A DNA stretch of 64,000 nucleotides from Armatimonadota bacterium (lineage in GTDB: Bacteria > Armatimonadota > HRBIN16), in NCBI GenBank assembly GCA_026003195.1, contig BPGU01000001.1, positions 1,225,398 through 1,289,397 on the forward strand. Reading direction: 5' to 3'. Positions within the stretch are counted from its first letter, which is position 1. The number at the start of each line of letters is the position of its first letter. The notes under the pieces are model-generated. The model saw nothing but the letters and a program-made list of their open reading frames with translations, was not told where the DNA came from and did no database searches. Of this stretch, positions 8,210-17,930 are shown piece after piece. The position numbers were made by a program, and so were the translations under genes.

Positions 8210-10189
8210 ATGAGCGACGGCATCGCAGAAGCAACCAGAGCGCAGGCGGCAATCGAAGCCCTGTTGCGAGAGAATCGTACTTTCCCACCTTCCGAATCGT
8301 TCCGCACGCAGGCGAATGTCAACGACCCAAGCATCTACGAAACTGCTGCCAGTAACCCGGAAGCGTTCTGGGCGGGCTTTGCCAGCGAGCTGGAATGGTT
8401 TGAACCGTGGCACAAAGTGCTCGAATGGACCCCACCCTATGCGAAATGGTTCATCGGTGGGAAGATGAATGCTTCGGTGAACTGTATCGACCGGCATCTG
8501 CGCACAGCCCGACGCAACAAGGCAGCTATCATCTGGGAAGGCGAGCCCGGCGAAGAACGTGTGCTGACCTACTGGGACCTGTACCGTGAGGTCACCAAAT
8601 TTGCCAATGTGTTGAAGAGGCTCGGCATACACCGTGGCGACCGGGTAGTCATCTATATGCCGATGGTACCCGAAGCAGCTATCGCCATGCTCGCCTGCGC
8701 ACGCATCGGAGCACCGCATTCGGTGGTATTTGGAGGCTTCTCCTCGGAAGCCCTGCGCGAACGCATCAACGACTGCGGCGCGAAGCTGGTCATCACCGCG
8801 GACGGAGGCTATCGGCGCGGCAACATTGTGCAGCTGAAGCGTGCCACCGATGAAGCGGTAGAACACTGCCCAACGGTGCAACATGTGGTTGTGCTCAATC
8901 GCGCCATGGACCCCACCCACGTGCCCATGCTGGAGGGACGTGACCACTGGTGGCACCGCCTGATGGAACATGCCCCAATGCACTGTGAGCCGGAAGCGAT
9001 GGATTCCGAAGACCTGCTATACATCCTTTACACCTCTGGCTCCACCGGCAAGCCCAAGGGCATTGCCCATACCACTGGCGGCTACCTTACAGGCGTCTAC
9101 GCCACGACCAAATGGGTTTTTGACCTCAAAGAGGACGATGTATTCTGGTGCACCGCCGATATCGGTTGGGTTACCGGACACTCGTACGTGGTGTATGGTC
9201 CTCTTGCCAACGGCGCAACGGTGCTCATGTACGAAGGCGCACCGGACTACCCCGACCGCGACCGTTTCTGGGCGCTGATAGAAAAATACCGGGTCACAGT
9301 GTTCTACACCGCTCCCACTGCCATCCGCGCCTTCATGAAATGGGGACCACAATACCCACAACGGCATGACCTCTCCAGTCTGCGTCTGCTGGGCAGCGTG
9401 GGCGAACCCATCAATCCTGAAGCGTGGATGTGGTACCATGTGTACATCGGCGGACAGCGCTGCCCCATCGTAGATACCTGGTGGCAGACCGAGACAGGGC
9501 ATATCCTGATCACACCTCTGCCGGGCATCACCACTACCAAGCCCGGCTCTGCCACTCGCCCCTTCCCCGGCATCGAAGCGGATGTGCTCAACGAGCAGGG
9601 CGAGTCGGTACCGCTGGGCGCAGGCGGTTATCTGGTCATCAAAAAGCCCTGGCCCGGCATGTTGCGCACCATTTACGGCGACCCTGAACGCTATGTCAAA
9701 CAGTACTGGAGCCGCTTTTCCGGCATCTACTTCACCGGCGACGGCTGTAAGCGTGACGAAGAGGGCTACTACTGGCTGCTGGGGCGTGTGGACGACGTGA
9801 TGAACGTAGCGGGGCACCGCATCAGCACGATGGAGGTGGAATCCGCACTGGTAGACCATCCGGCGGTTGCCGAAGCGGCGGTCATCGGCAAGTCGCATGA
9901 GATCAAGGGGCAGGCGATAGCCGCCTTCGTCACCCTCAAAGAGGGACATCGCCCAAGCAGTGAGATGGTAGACGAGCTGAAAGAGCATGTGGTGCAGAAG
10001 ATTGGCCCCATCGCACGTCCCGACGACATCCTCTTTACGGCGGAGTTGCCCAAGACCCGATCGGGGAAAATCATGCGGCGCCTGCTGCGCGACATCGCCG
10101 AAGGGCGCGCTCTGGGCGATACGACCACGCTGGCAGACCCGTCGGTGGTGGCTGCTCTGCGCCAGCATTACGAAGAGAGCGAAACATAA
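8210..10189 (+). CDS. acs: Acetyl-CoA synthetase (AMP-forming)
   Basis: 659 aa, the usual length. The ATG has GAGGAGGG 6-13 bases upstream. It activates acetate to acetyl-CoA via acetyl-AMP in the cytoplasm. Motifs: P-loop-like [11 protein letters not shown] (about residue 275), the WWQTETG adenylate motif, [19 protein letters not shown], and TRSGKIMRR, whose Lys620 is the residue acetylated in regulated Acs enzymes. N- and C-terminal AMP-binding domains are complete. It is monocistronic with a terminator-like hairpin behind it. No protein acetyltransferase or deacetylase gene was seen nearby. Confidence 0.96.
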   Translation: MSDGIAEATRAQAAIEALLRENRTFPPSESFRTQANVNDPSIYETAASNPEAFWAGFASELEWFEPWHKVLEWTPPYAKWFIGGKMNASVNCIDRHLRTARRNKAAIIWEGEPGEERVLTYWDLYREVTKFANVLKRLGIHRGDRVVIYMPMVPEAAIAMLACARIGAPHSVVFGGFSSEALRERINDCGAKLVITADGGYRRGNIVQLKRATDEAVEHCPTVQHVVVLNRAMDPTHVPMLEGRDHWWHRLMEHAPMHCEPEAMDSEDLLYILYTSGSTGKPKGIAHTTGGYLTGVYATTKWVFDLKEDDVFWCTADIGWVTGHSYVVYGPLANGATVLMYEGAPDYPDRDRFWALIEKYRVTVFYTAPTAIRAFMKWGPQYPQRHDLSSLRLLGSVGEPINPEAWMWYHVYIGGQRCPIVDTWWQTETGHILITPLPGITTTKPGSATRPFPGIEADVLNEQGESVPLGAGGYLVIKKPWPGMLRTIYGDPERYVKQYWSRFSGIYFTGDGCKRDEEGYYWLLGRVDDVMNVAGHRISTMEVESALVDHPAVAEAAVIGKSHEIKGQAIAAFVTLKEGHRPSSEMVDELKEHVVQKIGPIARPDDILFTAELPKTRSGKIMRRLLRDIAEGRALGDTTTLADPSVVAALRQHYEESET

Positions 10190-10229
10190 AGCCGATTGCG
10201 CGGTGGCAACGGGCTTCCATTCACCTCTT

Positions 10230-10259
10230 GCTCCCCCTTCCCGTCAGGGAAGGGGGAGC
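10230..10259. terminator. Strong hairpin between convergent genes
   Basis: GCTCCCCCTTCCC and GGGAAGGGGGAGC form a perfect 13-bp stem with a GTCA loop. It sits between acs (plus) and the surface-protein remnant (minus), so it could stop transcription from both sides, although neither side has a good T run. The C/G-tract stem resembles the hairpin at 16272-16296, so it could also be a dispersed intergenic repeat. Confidence 0.55.
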
Positions 10260-10274
10260 CTCATCCAGGGGAGT

Positions 10275-11340
10275 TTATCGCTGCTGCTTCTCGTTTTGAC
10301 GCGCCTGGCGGTCCTGGAGGGACTTCAGACGTGCAGCCCACGCTTCAGCGGGGTTCGTACCGCCGGGCAGCACCTCATCCCAAGAGCGGTACACTTGAAA
10401 GTCGCGATGCTCCTTGCGTACGGCTTCCACGCGCCAATCAAACTCATAATTGCCACGCCCGTTCAGCAGCTCCACCACCTCAATACCGTTCAGGCTCACC
10501 TGCACAGCAGCTAAACCTTTCGACTCGGCGGAGCGTGGCGTCAGCCGGACGGTCATGCCCTGTTCGTCGGCGAGTTTGCGGAAGTGGTCGGGCAGTTCGA
10601 TGCGGGCGCGCCCGTTGACCAGCCGCGCGGTGCCGCGCACATACATCGCGAGTTCGGGACCTTCAATACAGCCGTACCAGATGTCGCGCGTGGCGTCTTC
10701 AGGGTCAGGTACACGAAAGAGCTCGTAATCGGCAGAAACCACTTCGTAAGCGTCTCTATTAACACACATAGTGGCTTGCCAGGTACCGCTTGAGTCGAGA
10801 ACGCCTAAATAGCCGTGGTTTGGATTTGCGCTGAGCACAGTGAGCAGCGTGTTCCAACTGCCGTTGGGTCCGAAAGTTCCCATCTGACCATAGTAGCTGC
10901 CTCCACCTGCGTCAAGCACATCCGCCTGAACTCTGCTCCAGGTTGGGTCGGTGCCGCCTCCTAAAGTAAATCGGTAAGGCTAATATCCCCAAGCACCTCC
11001 AGTAATCCATTTGTGGTCAATCTTGCATATGGCGGACTATATGCCCAGTGCGGGGGACCGACCCACACATCGCCATCGGGATAGATGACAATGCCCTGAT
11101 TTCTGTTCGCATCCCCGGAGAGCTTCAAGTCGTTGTACCCGACCAGCGAATCCAGCCCGAAGAGACTGCGGTCATCCGCTAACCGAATATTGCCGTTCAC
11201 ATGCAACCGCTCACTCGGACTGATCGTGCCAATCCCCACATTCCCGCTGCCCAGAATGGTCATTATCTCGTTGCCGTTTGGGGCATCCAGAAACCAGAAG
11301 CGGTTCGCAGGGTGATGCAGATGCAGACGAAACTGTATGA
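10275..11340 (-). pseudogene. Surface/tail-fibre-like protein remnant, frameshifted and 5'-truncated
   Basis: Two minus-strand frames make one protein. The upstream frame (ending at a stop at 10961-10963) carries LDAPNGNEIMTI, SGNVGIGTISPSERLHVNGN and a repeat-like LADDRSLFGLDSLVGY; such VGIGT..P..LHV units occur in tail-fibre and chaperone-of-endosialidase proteins. The downstream frame begins TLGGGTDPTWSRVQAD and runs to a C-terminal domain with YGCIEGPELAMYVRGTARL. One missing base near 10965 explains the switch. Upstream of about 11340 coding similarity fades, and the tRNA-Ser gene follows about 100 bp later, so the 5' part of what is normally a longer repetitive protein is absent. A single sequencing error could explain the frameshift but not the truncation. 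Confidence 0.65.
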
Positions 11341-11442
11341 AAACGGAGGTTGACGAAATCGCCGCTTTGTGGTACTGTATAAATCGCCGATAGCCGATGG
11401 ATAAACAAGGCTTCATCTGAACCGATGAGAACAGACCTCAGC

Positions 11443-11529
11443 GGAGAGGTGGCCGAGTGGTTGAAGGCACCGGTCTTGAAAACCGGCAGGCGATGAGCCT
11501 CGTGGGTTCGAATCCCACCCTCTCCGCCA
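11443..11529 (+). tRNA. tRNA-Ser(UGA)
   Basis: The acceptor stem GGAGAGG pairs with CCTCTCC, followed by discriminator G and an encoded CCA. The anticodon stem CCGGT/ACCGG encloses the loop CTTGAAA, giving anticodon TGA. A long variable arm (class II) and GGTTCGAATCC T-arm are present, all as expected for tRNA-Ser. Confidence 0.96.
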
Positions 11530-11568
11530 CCTATCGATGGTTTGGTTCTGTGGGGGACTGGTTCGCAC

Positions 11569-12939
11569 GTGAGAAAAAAACACACACTGAAATGGCTTTT
11601 CTGGCTCGTATGGATCGCAGGCGGTCTATACTTCGCCGATAAAGGCGCCAGCTACTATCGTCAGGCACGTGCTTTGCCCCGTTCGGTGCTGGAGAGCATC
11701 CCGGAGATGTCGCCTCACCAAGCGGGGGACCGTGTCGTTATCTTCGCCCCGCATCCTGATGACGAAGCCATCGGCTGTGCTGGCGTCATTCAGCAGGCTC
11801 TGAGTGCAGGGGCACAAGTGTGGGTCGTGTATATGACCAACGGCGATGGCTTCCGACTCGCGGTGGAACGGCAGTTCCGACAATCCAAGCCTACCCCAGA
11901 ACAGCATATCCAGTTCGGAGAACTGCGCCAGCAGGAGGCACGACGTGCCATGCACCAGCTGCGACTGGCAGACTGGCGCGTAATCTTTCTGGGCTATCCC
12001 GACAGAGGTCTCTATCTGCTCTGGCGTTCCAACTGGACGCCTTCAAACGCTTTGCGCTCTTACTACACAGACACCGACACCAACCCCTATCGCGGTACCC
12101 TGCACCCAGGAGCGGTGTACTGCGGGCAAAACGTGCTGCGCGACGTGGAAACCGTACTGCGTCGTACCGTGCCAACGCATGTGTACGTCACCCATCCCGC
12201 CGATGACCATCCCGATCACGCAGCAACCGCCCTCTTCGTGCAGACGGCACTGGCTCGCCTGCAGATGCAGGGCATCGGCTTCGCGCAGAGAGTGGTGTTG
12301 CGCCATTACATGGTACACTGCGGCGACTGGCCCCAGCCCCAGGGGCTACACCCTGAAGAAGCGCTCACTCCCCCTGCGGCTTTCTTTAACATCGGGCTAC
12401 ACTGGAAGCAGCTGAGACTGACCCCGCTGCAGCAGCACCTGAAGATGAAGGCAATCCAGACTCATGCTTCACAAATGCGCATGATGCCCCGATTCTTGCA
12501 GAGCTTCGTGCGCCAGAACGAGCTGTTTATCGAGCAACCTGTCGTCTGGCGAATCGACAGCACGCGAGAGTTCGTGTGGGAAGAACCCGATGAAGAAGAC
12601 CTCCTGCGTGAACTGCAGGCTCCCGGCGACTTCACCTGGGGAACCTTACGCTTGGAACAGCAACATCTGGTGCTACACCTGAACACGCGAGCAAAACCAC
12701 GCCCCGGCTTCACCTACAGCTGTATAGCGCATGTGCTGCCGCCGAACGGAAACATCACCACTGTCACCCTGCAAGCCAAAGAGGGGAAGCGCACCGCATC
12801 TGCCCAGGTAGATGAGGACGGAGTGTCATTCAGGTTTCCCATCTTCCCTGCGGGCTCTCTGGTAACCCTCCACGCGCAGTCACGCTTCGTGGGGCTACCG
12901 GTGGATAAAACGGTCGGACATGTCGTGCGCCTGCCATGA
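11569..12939 (+). CDS. Membrane-anchored PIG-L (LmbE-like) deacetylase
   Basis: 456 aa from a GTG start; GGGGGA lies about a dozen bases before, and the alternative TTG at 11542 lies in the tRNA-proximal leader. An N-terminal membrane segment (LKWLFWLVWIAGGLYF) anchors it. The PIG-L domain has the metal-binding signature APHPDDEAIGCAGV near residue 60, VYMTNGDG, and a THPADDHPDH motif near residue 210. The family removes N-acetyl groups from GlcNAc-type sugars or other substrates using zinc. A C-terminal extension (about 330-456) looks beta-rich. The gene is solitary. Confidence 0.85.
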   Translation: MRKKHTLKWLFWLVWIAGGLYFADKGASYYRQARALPRSVLESIPEMSPHQAGDRVVIFAPHPDDEAIGCAGVIQQALSAGAQVWVVYMTNGDGFRLAVERQFRQSKPTPEQHIQFGELRQQEARRAMHQLRLADWRVIFLGYPDRGLYLLWRSNWTPSNALRSYYTDTDTNPYRGTLHPGAVYCGQNVLRDVETVLRRTVPTHVYVTHPADDHPDHAATALFVQTALARLQMQGIGFAQRVVLRHYMVHCGDWPQPQGLHPEEALTPPAAFFNIGLHWKQLRLTPLQQHLKMKAIQTHASQMRMMPRFLQSFVRQNELFIEQPVVWRIDSTREFVWEEPDEEDLLRELQAPGDFTWGTLRLEQQHLVLHLNTRAKPRPGFTYSCIAHVLPPNGNITTVTLQAKEGKRTASAQVDEDGVSFRFPIFPAGSLVTLHAQSRFVGLPVDKTVGHVVRLP

Positions 12940-12944
12940 AACGA

Positions 12945-12974
12945 TAAAAAGGCGCCGGTGGTCAGCCGGCGCCT
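12945..12974 (-). terminator. Rho-independent terminator of the prepilin gene
   Basis: AGGCGCCGG and CCGGCGCCT form a perfect 9-bp stem with a 7-nt loop. Read on the minus strand it is followed by TTTTT (AAAAA at 12946-12950), so it terminates the minus-strand gene ending at 13020. Confidence 0.8.
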
Positions 12975-13019
12975 CGCGGGAGGAGAGGAGGAGGATGGTG
13001 CTAGGCGTTAAGCTGGTTG

Positions 13020-13703
13020 TTATGGCGTCTGCAGCGGATTGAACTGGCTCACCTTCCACGGGCTCTGTACCGCCAGCCGAATCCACCGCACGTGACCATC
13101 TGCAAATACCACGTTGTTGCCGTCATTGTGGCGTGGACGCTGCCACTGTGCTCGCTCGCGATACGCCGATTCCCAGTTCGGGTGTCGCTCAGCAAGCTGA
13201 CCGGGCATTACAAACATCATATAGCTGCCCATCGCGCCATTCAGATTGTTCACACCTGCTTGATTGTTAGGCGTGTCATACGCCAGAAATGTGTTGCTCG
13301 GCACCGTTATTGCGTCCAGAGCCAATCCGCCATATCCGTAAGCCGTGCCCATCAAGCGGGGAAATCCCAGAAGCGTATTGTAAGCATAGCTGGGCACCGG
13401 CATCGTGTTCTCAGGGCACACCCAGATTCGCGCGTCCGTCACATACGGTCGCAAAGCCGTCATCCACGCTCGCCCCTCAGGGGCAATCGCTGAGTAGGGC
13501 ATCGTCGTTGGCAGGTTGCCATCCCAATCCTGCGCATACATCGTGAACGCCTGCCCAATCTGACGCAGATTGCTCACGCACACCGTACCGCGTGCTGCTG
13601 CACGGGCGCGCCCAAATACGGGCATCAGGATGGACGACAGTATCGCCACCACGGCGATAACCACCAGCAGTTCGACGAGCGTAAAACCTTTTTCCGTTCT
13701 CAT
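13020..13703 (-). CDS. Prepilin-like protein with N-terminal methylation site (DUF1559-like)
   Basis: 227 aa. The start at 13703 has AAGGAG upstream. The first residues MRTEKGFTLVELLVVIAVVA are a type IV prepilin leader: cleavage after Gly6, then Phe and Glu5 of the mature protein. The rest has features common in planctomycete and armatimonadote pseudopilins: an NLRQIGQAFTMYAQDWDGNLP block and a late FADGHVRWI motif. It would be processed by a prepilin peptidase and inserted in the inner membrane as part of a pseudopilus or surface structure. It is a single gene with its own terminator. Confidence 0.88.
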   Translation of the reverse strand: MRTEKGFTLVELLVVIAVVAILSSILMPVFGRARAAARGTVCVSNLRQIGQAFTMYAQDWDGNLPTTMPYSAIAPEGRAWMTALRPYVTDARIWVCPENTMPVPSYAYNTLLGFPRLMGTAYGYGGLALDAITVPSNTFLAYDTPNNQAGVNNLNGAMGSYMMFVMPGQLAERHPNWESAYRERAQWQRPRHNDGNNVVFADGHVRWIRLAVQSPWKVSQFNPLQTP

Positions 13704-13890
13704 GGCACTCACTCCTTGAAAAATAATTTTGGGTAAACTGGGCATCTCGTCTTTCATGCCTCTTTATTTGCCTTGCACCTCTATAAGTTGCAAAATGCGT
13801 ACCAGAGCAGTGAAAAAATTACCTGTTTTTGCCCTCAAAAGCAGGAAAACGTCCCGTCGAAACCCAAAAAGTTATGGGGAGGAAAGCAAA

Positions 13891-15153
13891 ATGTTGCGCA
13901 TCATAGTGGAAGAAACCGTCGCGACCTGCGAACCGCCCAACAACGGCTCAGGTCCGCTGTGGTGCTGGGGTGCACCACTTCTGATACGAGCAGGCGGCGA
14001 AGTGTACGCCAGCGTCATGGAAACCGGTGCAGATGTGCCGCCTTTGTGCAACACCCGTCCTCGTCTCTACCGCAAACGGGGACACGAAGGCTGGCAGATG
14101 GTATGGGCGCCGCCTGCCTTCCGTGAGCGCGAACCATGCCCACTCGTTGTGTTGCCGCGGGGAAAGGCACTTCTCTCTGTCAACACCTCTGTGACGCCAC
14201 CCGGCACCCACTATGGCAAATGCGAGCCACGTTTACTGGAGTTCTCTCACGACACACCATCTATCCCGAAAGAACATATCCCACCTTTCCCCCAAACCGC
14301 CACTTTCACCGACCATTCCTACCGCGGCATCGCCGCCGATAGCCAGCGAGGCGAGGTGTTGCTCCTGCATATCGACGCCCACACCAGCGAATACCACTAT
14401 GCGTTGCTGAAAAGCAACGGACAATGGGATGCGCCCGGCATCCTCTCCTTCCCTATCCGCGCCTGCTACCCGCAGGTAGCCCTGCGTGACCGAGCGGCGT
14501 ATGTGCTTGCCATTGGCGATATTGTAGAGCCGGTGGAGGAATGGCGGCGCTATAAACGCGAGAGGACACAGCGCGAATGGGATTACGTCTTCCGCAGGCT
14601 CTTCTTCACCTGGACGCCAAACGTGCTCTCCGAGCCTTTCTGCCCACCGATAGAGATAGACAACGTGGACGCCACAGGCGGGCATATCACCAATCTAGAC
14701 CTCTGGCTGGATAGTCGGGGCACCGTTCACCTGCTGTACCTGCGCCAGCAGACCACTCCGCTCCTGCGCGAGAAATACTTCCCCGACCTGCCCTTGCGTG
14801 CGACGCTGGAGCACTGCGCGGTCCAGGAGGGACGCGTCGTGCAGAGGCAAACGTTGCTGGAAGGCGGAGAGGGGTTGAAAACTCCCCGTCCACTCTATGC
14901 ACGCTTCCACTCGCCCGACGGCAAAAGGCTCGTCGTGGTGTACGCGGCGACAAACACCGACGGCACACGGTTCAACGCGCTTTTGCCCCTGCTGCCCAGG
15001 CGTGGAGAGCCACAGATGATCCCCTTGCGAGAGCCCTTTAGCATGTTCTTTACCGCTTGCGAGCGCGGGGGAAACAAGCCCTCCCGCACTCTGGACCTGT
15101 TCGGCATCGCGCAGAAGCCTGAAGTTTTACGCTACGCCTGCGTTCAGCTCTGA
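13891..15153 (+). CDS. Predicted beta-propeller-like protein, unknown function
   Basis: 420 aa. ATG at 13891 is preceded by GGGGAGGA; the open frame extends further upstream to 13729 but without a ribosome site. There is no signal peptide. Recurring segments with Trp/Tyr-rich strands (EWDYVFRRLFFTW, YHYALLKSNGQWD, VHLLYLRQQ, KRLVVVYAATN) suggest repeated beta-blades like those of sialidase-type propellers. The gene converges with, and nearly abuts, a BNR-type sialidase-like gene, which makes a related fold plausible. I cannot assign a substrate or reaction. Confidence 0.6.
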   Translation: MLRIIVEETVATCEPPNNGSGPLWCWGAPLLIRAGGEVYASVMETGADVPPLCNTRPRLYRKRGHEGWQMVWAPPAFREREPCPLVVLPRGKALLSVNTSVTPPGTHYGKCEPRLLEFSHDTPSIPKEHIPPFPQTATFTDHSYRGIAADSQRGEVLLLHIDAHTSEYHYALLKSNGQWDAPGILSFPIRACYPQVALRDRAAYVLAIGDIVEPVEEWRRYKRERTQREWDYVFRRLFFTWTPNVLSEPFCPPIEIDNVDATGGHITNLDLWLDSRGTVHLLYLRQQTTPLLREKYFPDLPLRATLEHCAVQEGRVVQRQTLLEGGEGLKTPRPLYARFHSPDGKRLVVVYAATNTDGTRFNALLPLLPRRGEPQMIPLREPFSMFFTACERGGNKPSRTLDLFGIAQKPEVLRYACVQL

Positions 15154-15154
15154 A

Positions 15155-16243
15155 TCACTGACGGAGGATGTCTTTCTCCTCGAACACCGTGTGGTAAATG
15201 ACGGTGCGCTCCTGCGCGCTAAACACCAGATGGATTTTGCCATCGTCGGTTTGGATCGCGCACGGATAGGCAAAGGCATCTTCACCTTCAAACAGGTGAA
15301 AACGGTACGGATAACTCTTGTCGCCGTCTACGGAGACGGCAGCAGTCAGGGGCGTGCGCTCGGAGGTGGAGTCGTTGTAGATGAGCAACAAATGCCCGTT
15401 GCGCAGACGCAGGAACTCTACCGCCGCGTTGGGGTTCTTGAACTCCGTCTCCTTGCCCTCGCTCCACGTACGTCCCCCATCGTGGGACTCCGCCCGCACA
15501 ATGCGTCTGTCGGGAGTGTCCTCATAGCTACCCCCTGCCCGACAATAACATACCAGATGCCTCTCCGTCAACGCCGCTACCGCCGGCTGCAGGTTGCCCA
15601 GTCGGGAGCGTACGCGGTTTGTCTCCGTCCACGTATGCTTCTGGGCATCGTAGATAAAGAACAACGAACAGGTCTCCGGCGAGACAAACTCAGGGTCTTC
15701 CCCCACCTCATGGTAAGCGGGCAGCAGGATATCGCCGTTGGGTAGAGCCAGAGGACGATTGCGCACCATCATACCCTGTGTCAGGCTGACAATCATCGGG
15801 TCGGACCAGGTTTTTGCGCCGTCGGTGGAGATTTTCGCCTGAATGATGGATTTGCTCCATGTTGCTCCATAGCGCACCACGTAAAACAGCCACACCTTGC
15901 CGTCGGGCGCCTGCCAGATGACGGGGTTGCCTTCGGGGCGGTGGGGTGTGTCGGCGATGGCAACGGGTGTCGTCCATCTTTGGCTCCCCTTGGGAAGGCG
16001 TGCGCCGTAGATGGCGGTGTCCTCGGCATATTCATCCGAACCGGCGTAGAACACCAGGTACAGGTCGCCATTGGACAGCTGCGTGATAGAAGGGGCGTGC
16101 TTGTATCGTCCACCCGGATGCTCGGGACCGAACACGCGTTGCACGGGGACGTTGGCTTTCATCCTCGTTGGTGCCTCCTGTGCGCTTATCCATGCAGGCA
16201 ATAAAAAGAGTACAAGCATCACGGACACGACGGAAAAAGGCAT
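15155..16243 (-). CDS. Secreted exo-alpha-sialidase-like BNR-repeat protein
   Basis: 362 aa. The start has AAGGAGG upstream and an N-terminal signal peptide (hydrophobic core VVSVMLVLFLLPAWISA). Asp-box-like motifs occur through the chain (KISTDGAKTW, ESHDGGRTW, SVDGDKSY), the signature of six-bladed sialidase propellers. The blocks ALPNGDILLPAYHE and LRNGHLLLIYND are typical of the BNR_2 family, whose members include sialidases and rhamnosidase-like enzymes. It should act outside the inner membrane on glycans. The true substrate is uncertain because this subfamily is not restricted to sialic acid. Confidence 0.8.
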   Translation of the reverse strand: MPFSVVSVMLVLFLLPAWISAQEAPTRMKANVPVQRVFGPEHPGGRYKHAPSITQLSNGDLYLVFYAGSDEYAEDTAIYGARLPKGSQRWTTPVAIADTPHRPEGNPVIWQAPDGKVWLFYVVRYGATWSKSIIQAKISTDGAKTWSDPMIVSLTQGMMVRNRPLALPNGDILLPAYHEVGEDPEFVSPETCSLFFIYDAQKHTWTETNRVRSRLGNLQPAVAALTERHLVCYCRAGGSYEDTPDRRIVRAESHDGGRTWSEGKETEFKNPNAAVEFLRLRNGHLLLIYNDSTSERTPLTAAVSVDGDKSYPYRFHLFEGEDAFAYPCAIQTDDGKIHLVFSAQERTVIYHTVFEEKDILRQ

Positions 16244-16271
16244 ATCGGTTCCTCCTTTTCCCTACCCCAAT

Positions 16272-16296
16272 GCCCCTCCCCCGGTGGGAGAGGGGC
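16272..16296. terminator. C/G-rich hairpin between two minus-strand genes
   Basis: GCCCCT pairs with AGGGGC, and inner C and G runs extend the stem with one mismatch. It lies between the isomerase gene (ends 16320) and the sialidase-like start (16243). It could terminate the isomerase transcript or be a dispersed repeat similar to that at 10230-10259. Confidence 0.4.
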
Positions 16297-16319
16297 ACGG
16301 AGAGAGGATCACTGTTGCG

Positions 16320-17357
16320 CTACTTCTCAGCAAATGCCGCGTCGAAGGCGATGCGCGAGGGCTCGAAGTCCATACGCTTCACAAAGGCGCATGCTTCTTT
16401 CGCGCCGTGCTCGCGGTCCATGCCGCTGTCTTCCCACTCTACCGAGAGCGGTCCCTGGTAGTTGACCTCGTTCAGCGCGCGGATGATGCCCTCGAAATCG
16501 ATGCACCCGCGCCCCAGCGAGCGGAAGTCCCAGTAGCGTTCGGGATGCCCGAAGTTCAGGTGCCCACCGAACACTCCCGACAGGCGCGGTGTAGACGACC
16601 AGTACACGTCCTTCATGTGCACATGGAAGATGCGCTCACGGAAGGTGCGGATGAACGCCACGTAGTCTACACCCTGATAGCCCAGGTGGCTGGGGTCGTA
16701 GTTGAAGCCGAAGCGTTTATGCCCGCCTACCGCCTCAATCGCTCGCTGCGCCGTGACGATATCGAAGGCGATCTCGGTGGGATGCACTTCCAGCCCGAAA
16801 TACACATCCTCCTGCTCGAACACGTCGAGGATGGGTTTCCACCGCGCGGCGAAATCGGCAAAGCCCTTATCCACCAGGTCTGGCGGGTTGGGCGGGAAGG
16901 AGTACAGGAAGGGCCAGATGGAGCTGCCCGTGAAGCCGTTGACCACCACGCGCTTCAGCTGCGCCTTCACCTCCGGCGGAGCGGCATTGAATAGCTTGCG
17001 AGCGGCGCGAGCGGTGTTCTTCATCTCCTCCGCGGCGCGCTCTTTCACCCCTTCGGGCTTGCCGTCGCCCCATACGTACGGGGGCAAAATCGCCTTGTGC
17101 CGCTCGTCGATGTGGTCGCACACAGCCTGACCGACCAGATGGTTGCTGATTGCGAAGCACTTCAACCCGTATTTGCTCAGTATCTCCCAGCGCGATTCCA
17201 CATAGCCATCCTGCGACAGCGCTTTGTCCACCTCAAAATGGTCGCCCCAGCAGGCAAGCTCCAGACCGTCGTAGCCGAACTCTTTCGCCTTCTTCGCCAT
17301 CTCTTCCAGCGGAAGGTCTGCCCACTGTCCGGTAAACAGCGTGACCGGTCGCGCCAT
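16320..17357 (-). CDS. Sugar phosphate isomerase/epimerase family protein (AP endonuclease 2-like TIM barrel)
   Basis: 345 aa. The start at 17357 has GGAGGG upstream. Landmarks of the xylose-isomerase-like barrel are visible: an early [66 protein letters not shown] and the last [12 protein letters not shown]. The Glu, Asp, His and Glu in these blocks are the expected metal ligands. Members interconvert or epimerise keto sugars or inositol derivatives in the cytoplasm. The gene sits alone, head to tail with the sialidase-like gene downstream, which may mean joint use of released sugars. Confidence 0.85.
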   Translation of the reverse strand: MARPVTLFTGQWADLPLEEMAKKAKEFGYDGLELACWGDHFEVDKALSQDGYVESRWEILSKYGLKCFAISNHLVGQAVCDHIDERHKAILPPYVWGDGKPEGVKERAAEEMKNTARAARKLFNAAPPEVKAQLKRVVVNGFTGSSIWPFLYSFPPNPPDLVDKGFADFAARWKPILDVFEQEDVYFGLEVHPTEIAFDIVTAQRAIEAVGGHKRFGFNYDPSHLGYQGVDYVAFIRTFRERIFHVHMKDVYWSSTPRLSGVFGGHLNFGHPERYWDFRSLGRGCIDFEGIIRALNEVNYQGPLSVEWEDSGMDREHGAKEACAFVKRMDFEPSRIAFDAAFAEK

Positions 17358-17503
17358 AGCGAATCCCTCCTTCAGCAAGGTTTTCACCCCTTGATTCGCT
17401 CTGAGACGCCGCCTTCCTGCTTGCGTCCCCCTGAGCGATTGCAACGTGATAGTACTTTCTCAAGGTATTGGTATTGCCCCAGCGATGGAAAAACAGGGAA
17501 CGA

Positions 17504-17571
17504 AACCTGCTCACGCAGGTTATCCACCCCCGAAGGGGGTTTTGTCGATGTTGCCCGCGACTTCCAGTCGC
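17504..17571. repeat. Triple-hairpin element next to a truncated HEPN gene
   Basis: Three stem-loops follow each other: AACCTGC/GCAGGTT (17504-17521), ACCCCC/GGGGGT (17526-17540) and GCGACT/AGTCGC (17557-17571). The middle one is followed by TTTT on the plus strand. The element has no coding potential and lies just after the point where the HEPN reading frame loses similarity (about 17608). A small non-autonomous element or structured RNA are both possible; no second copy occurs in the window. Confidence 0.5.
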
Positions 17572-17607
17572 CGGGTGGTCTATGAGAACATTGAGCCTTG
17601 ACAGAGT

Positions 17608-17885
17608 ACTAGGATAGCGTGGCGGGATGTAGTAGACGTCCAGCACGCCGGCAATCTCTTCCAGTTCGCGCGGCACCTCTATCTGTTCGGGCAGCTGTTG
17701 CAGTAGTTTTAGCACAGAATGTCCCCATGCATCCTGTCCCAGCTGCAGGTGCAACGCCTTGACCGCTTTCTCCGCAGCCTGCTGTGCCGCGAAACATGCC
17801 CACTCGTACACCTGTTCTGCAAGCTAATCTGCGCCTGATGCAGGTCGCGCTCTGCCTGACGCAACCAGTCCTCTGCACGGTTCAT
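17608..17885 (-). pseudogene. HEPN-domain protein gene, frameshifted and 3'-truncated
   Basis: From ATG 17885 (GAGGGGG upstream) one frame gives MNRAEDWLRQAERDLHQA; after about residue 24 the coding frame shifts by one base and continues as YEWACFAAQQAAEKAVKAL, the core of HEPN proteins, then SVLKLLQQLP and YYIPPRYP. The missing base lies near 17828. After RYP (17611) similarity stops and the region with the hairpin element begins, so about 25-30 C-terminal residues are lost. A TATAAT -10 box with upstream TG (minus strand, 17908-17913) precedes the gene. HEPN proteins often pair with a nucleotidyltransferase; none is adjacent. Confidence 0.7.
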
Positions 17886-17930
17886 CCCCCTCGCCTCCTG
17901 CTTTCTCATTATAACATGGGGACAAGCTGA

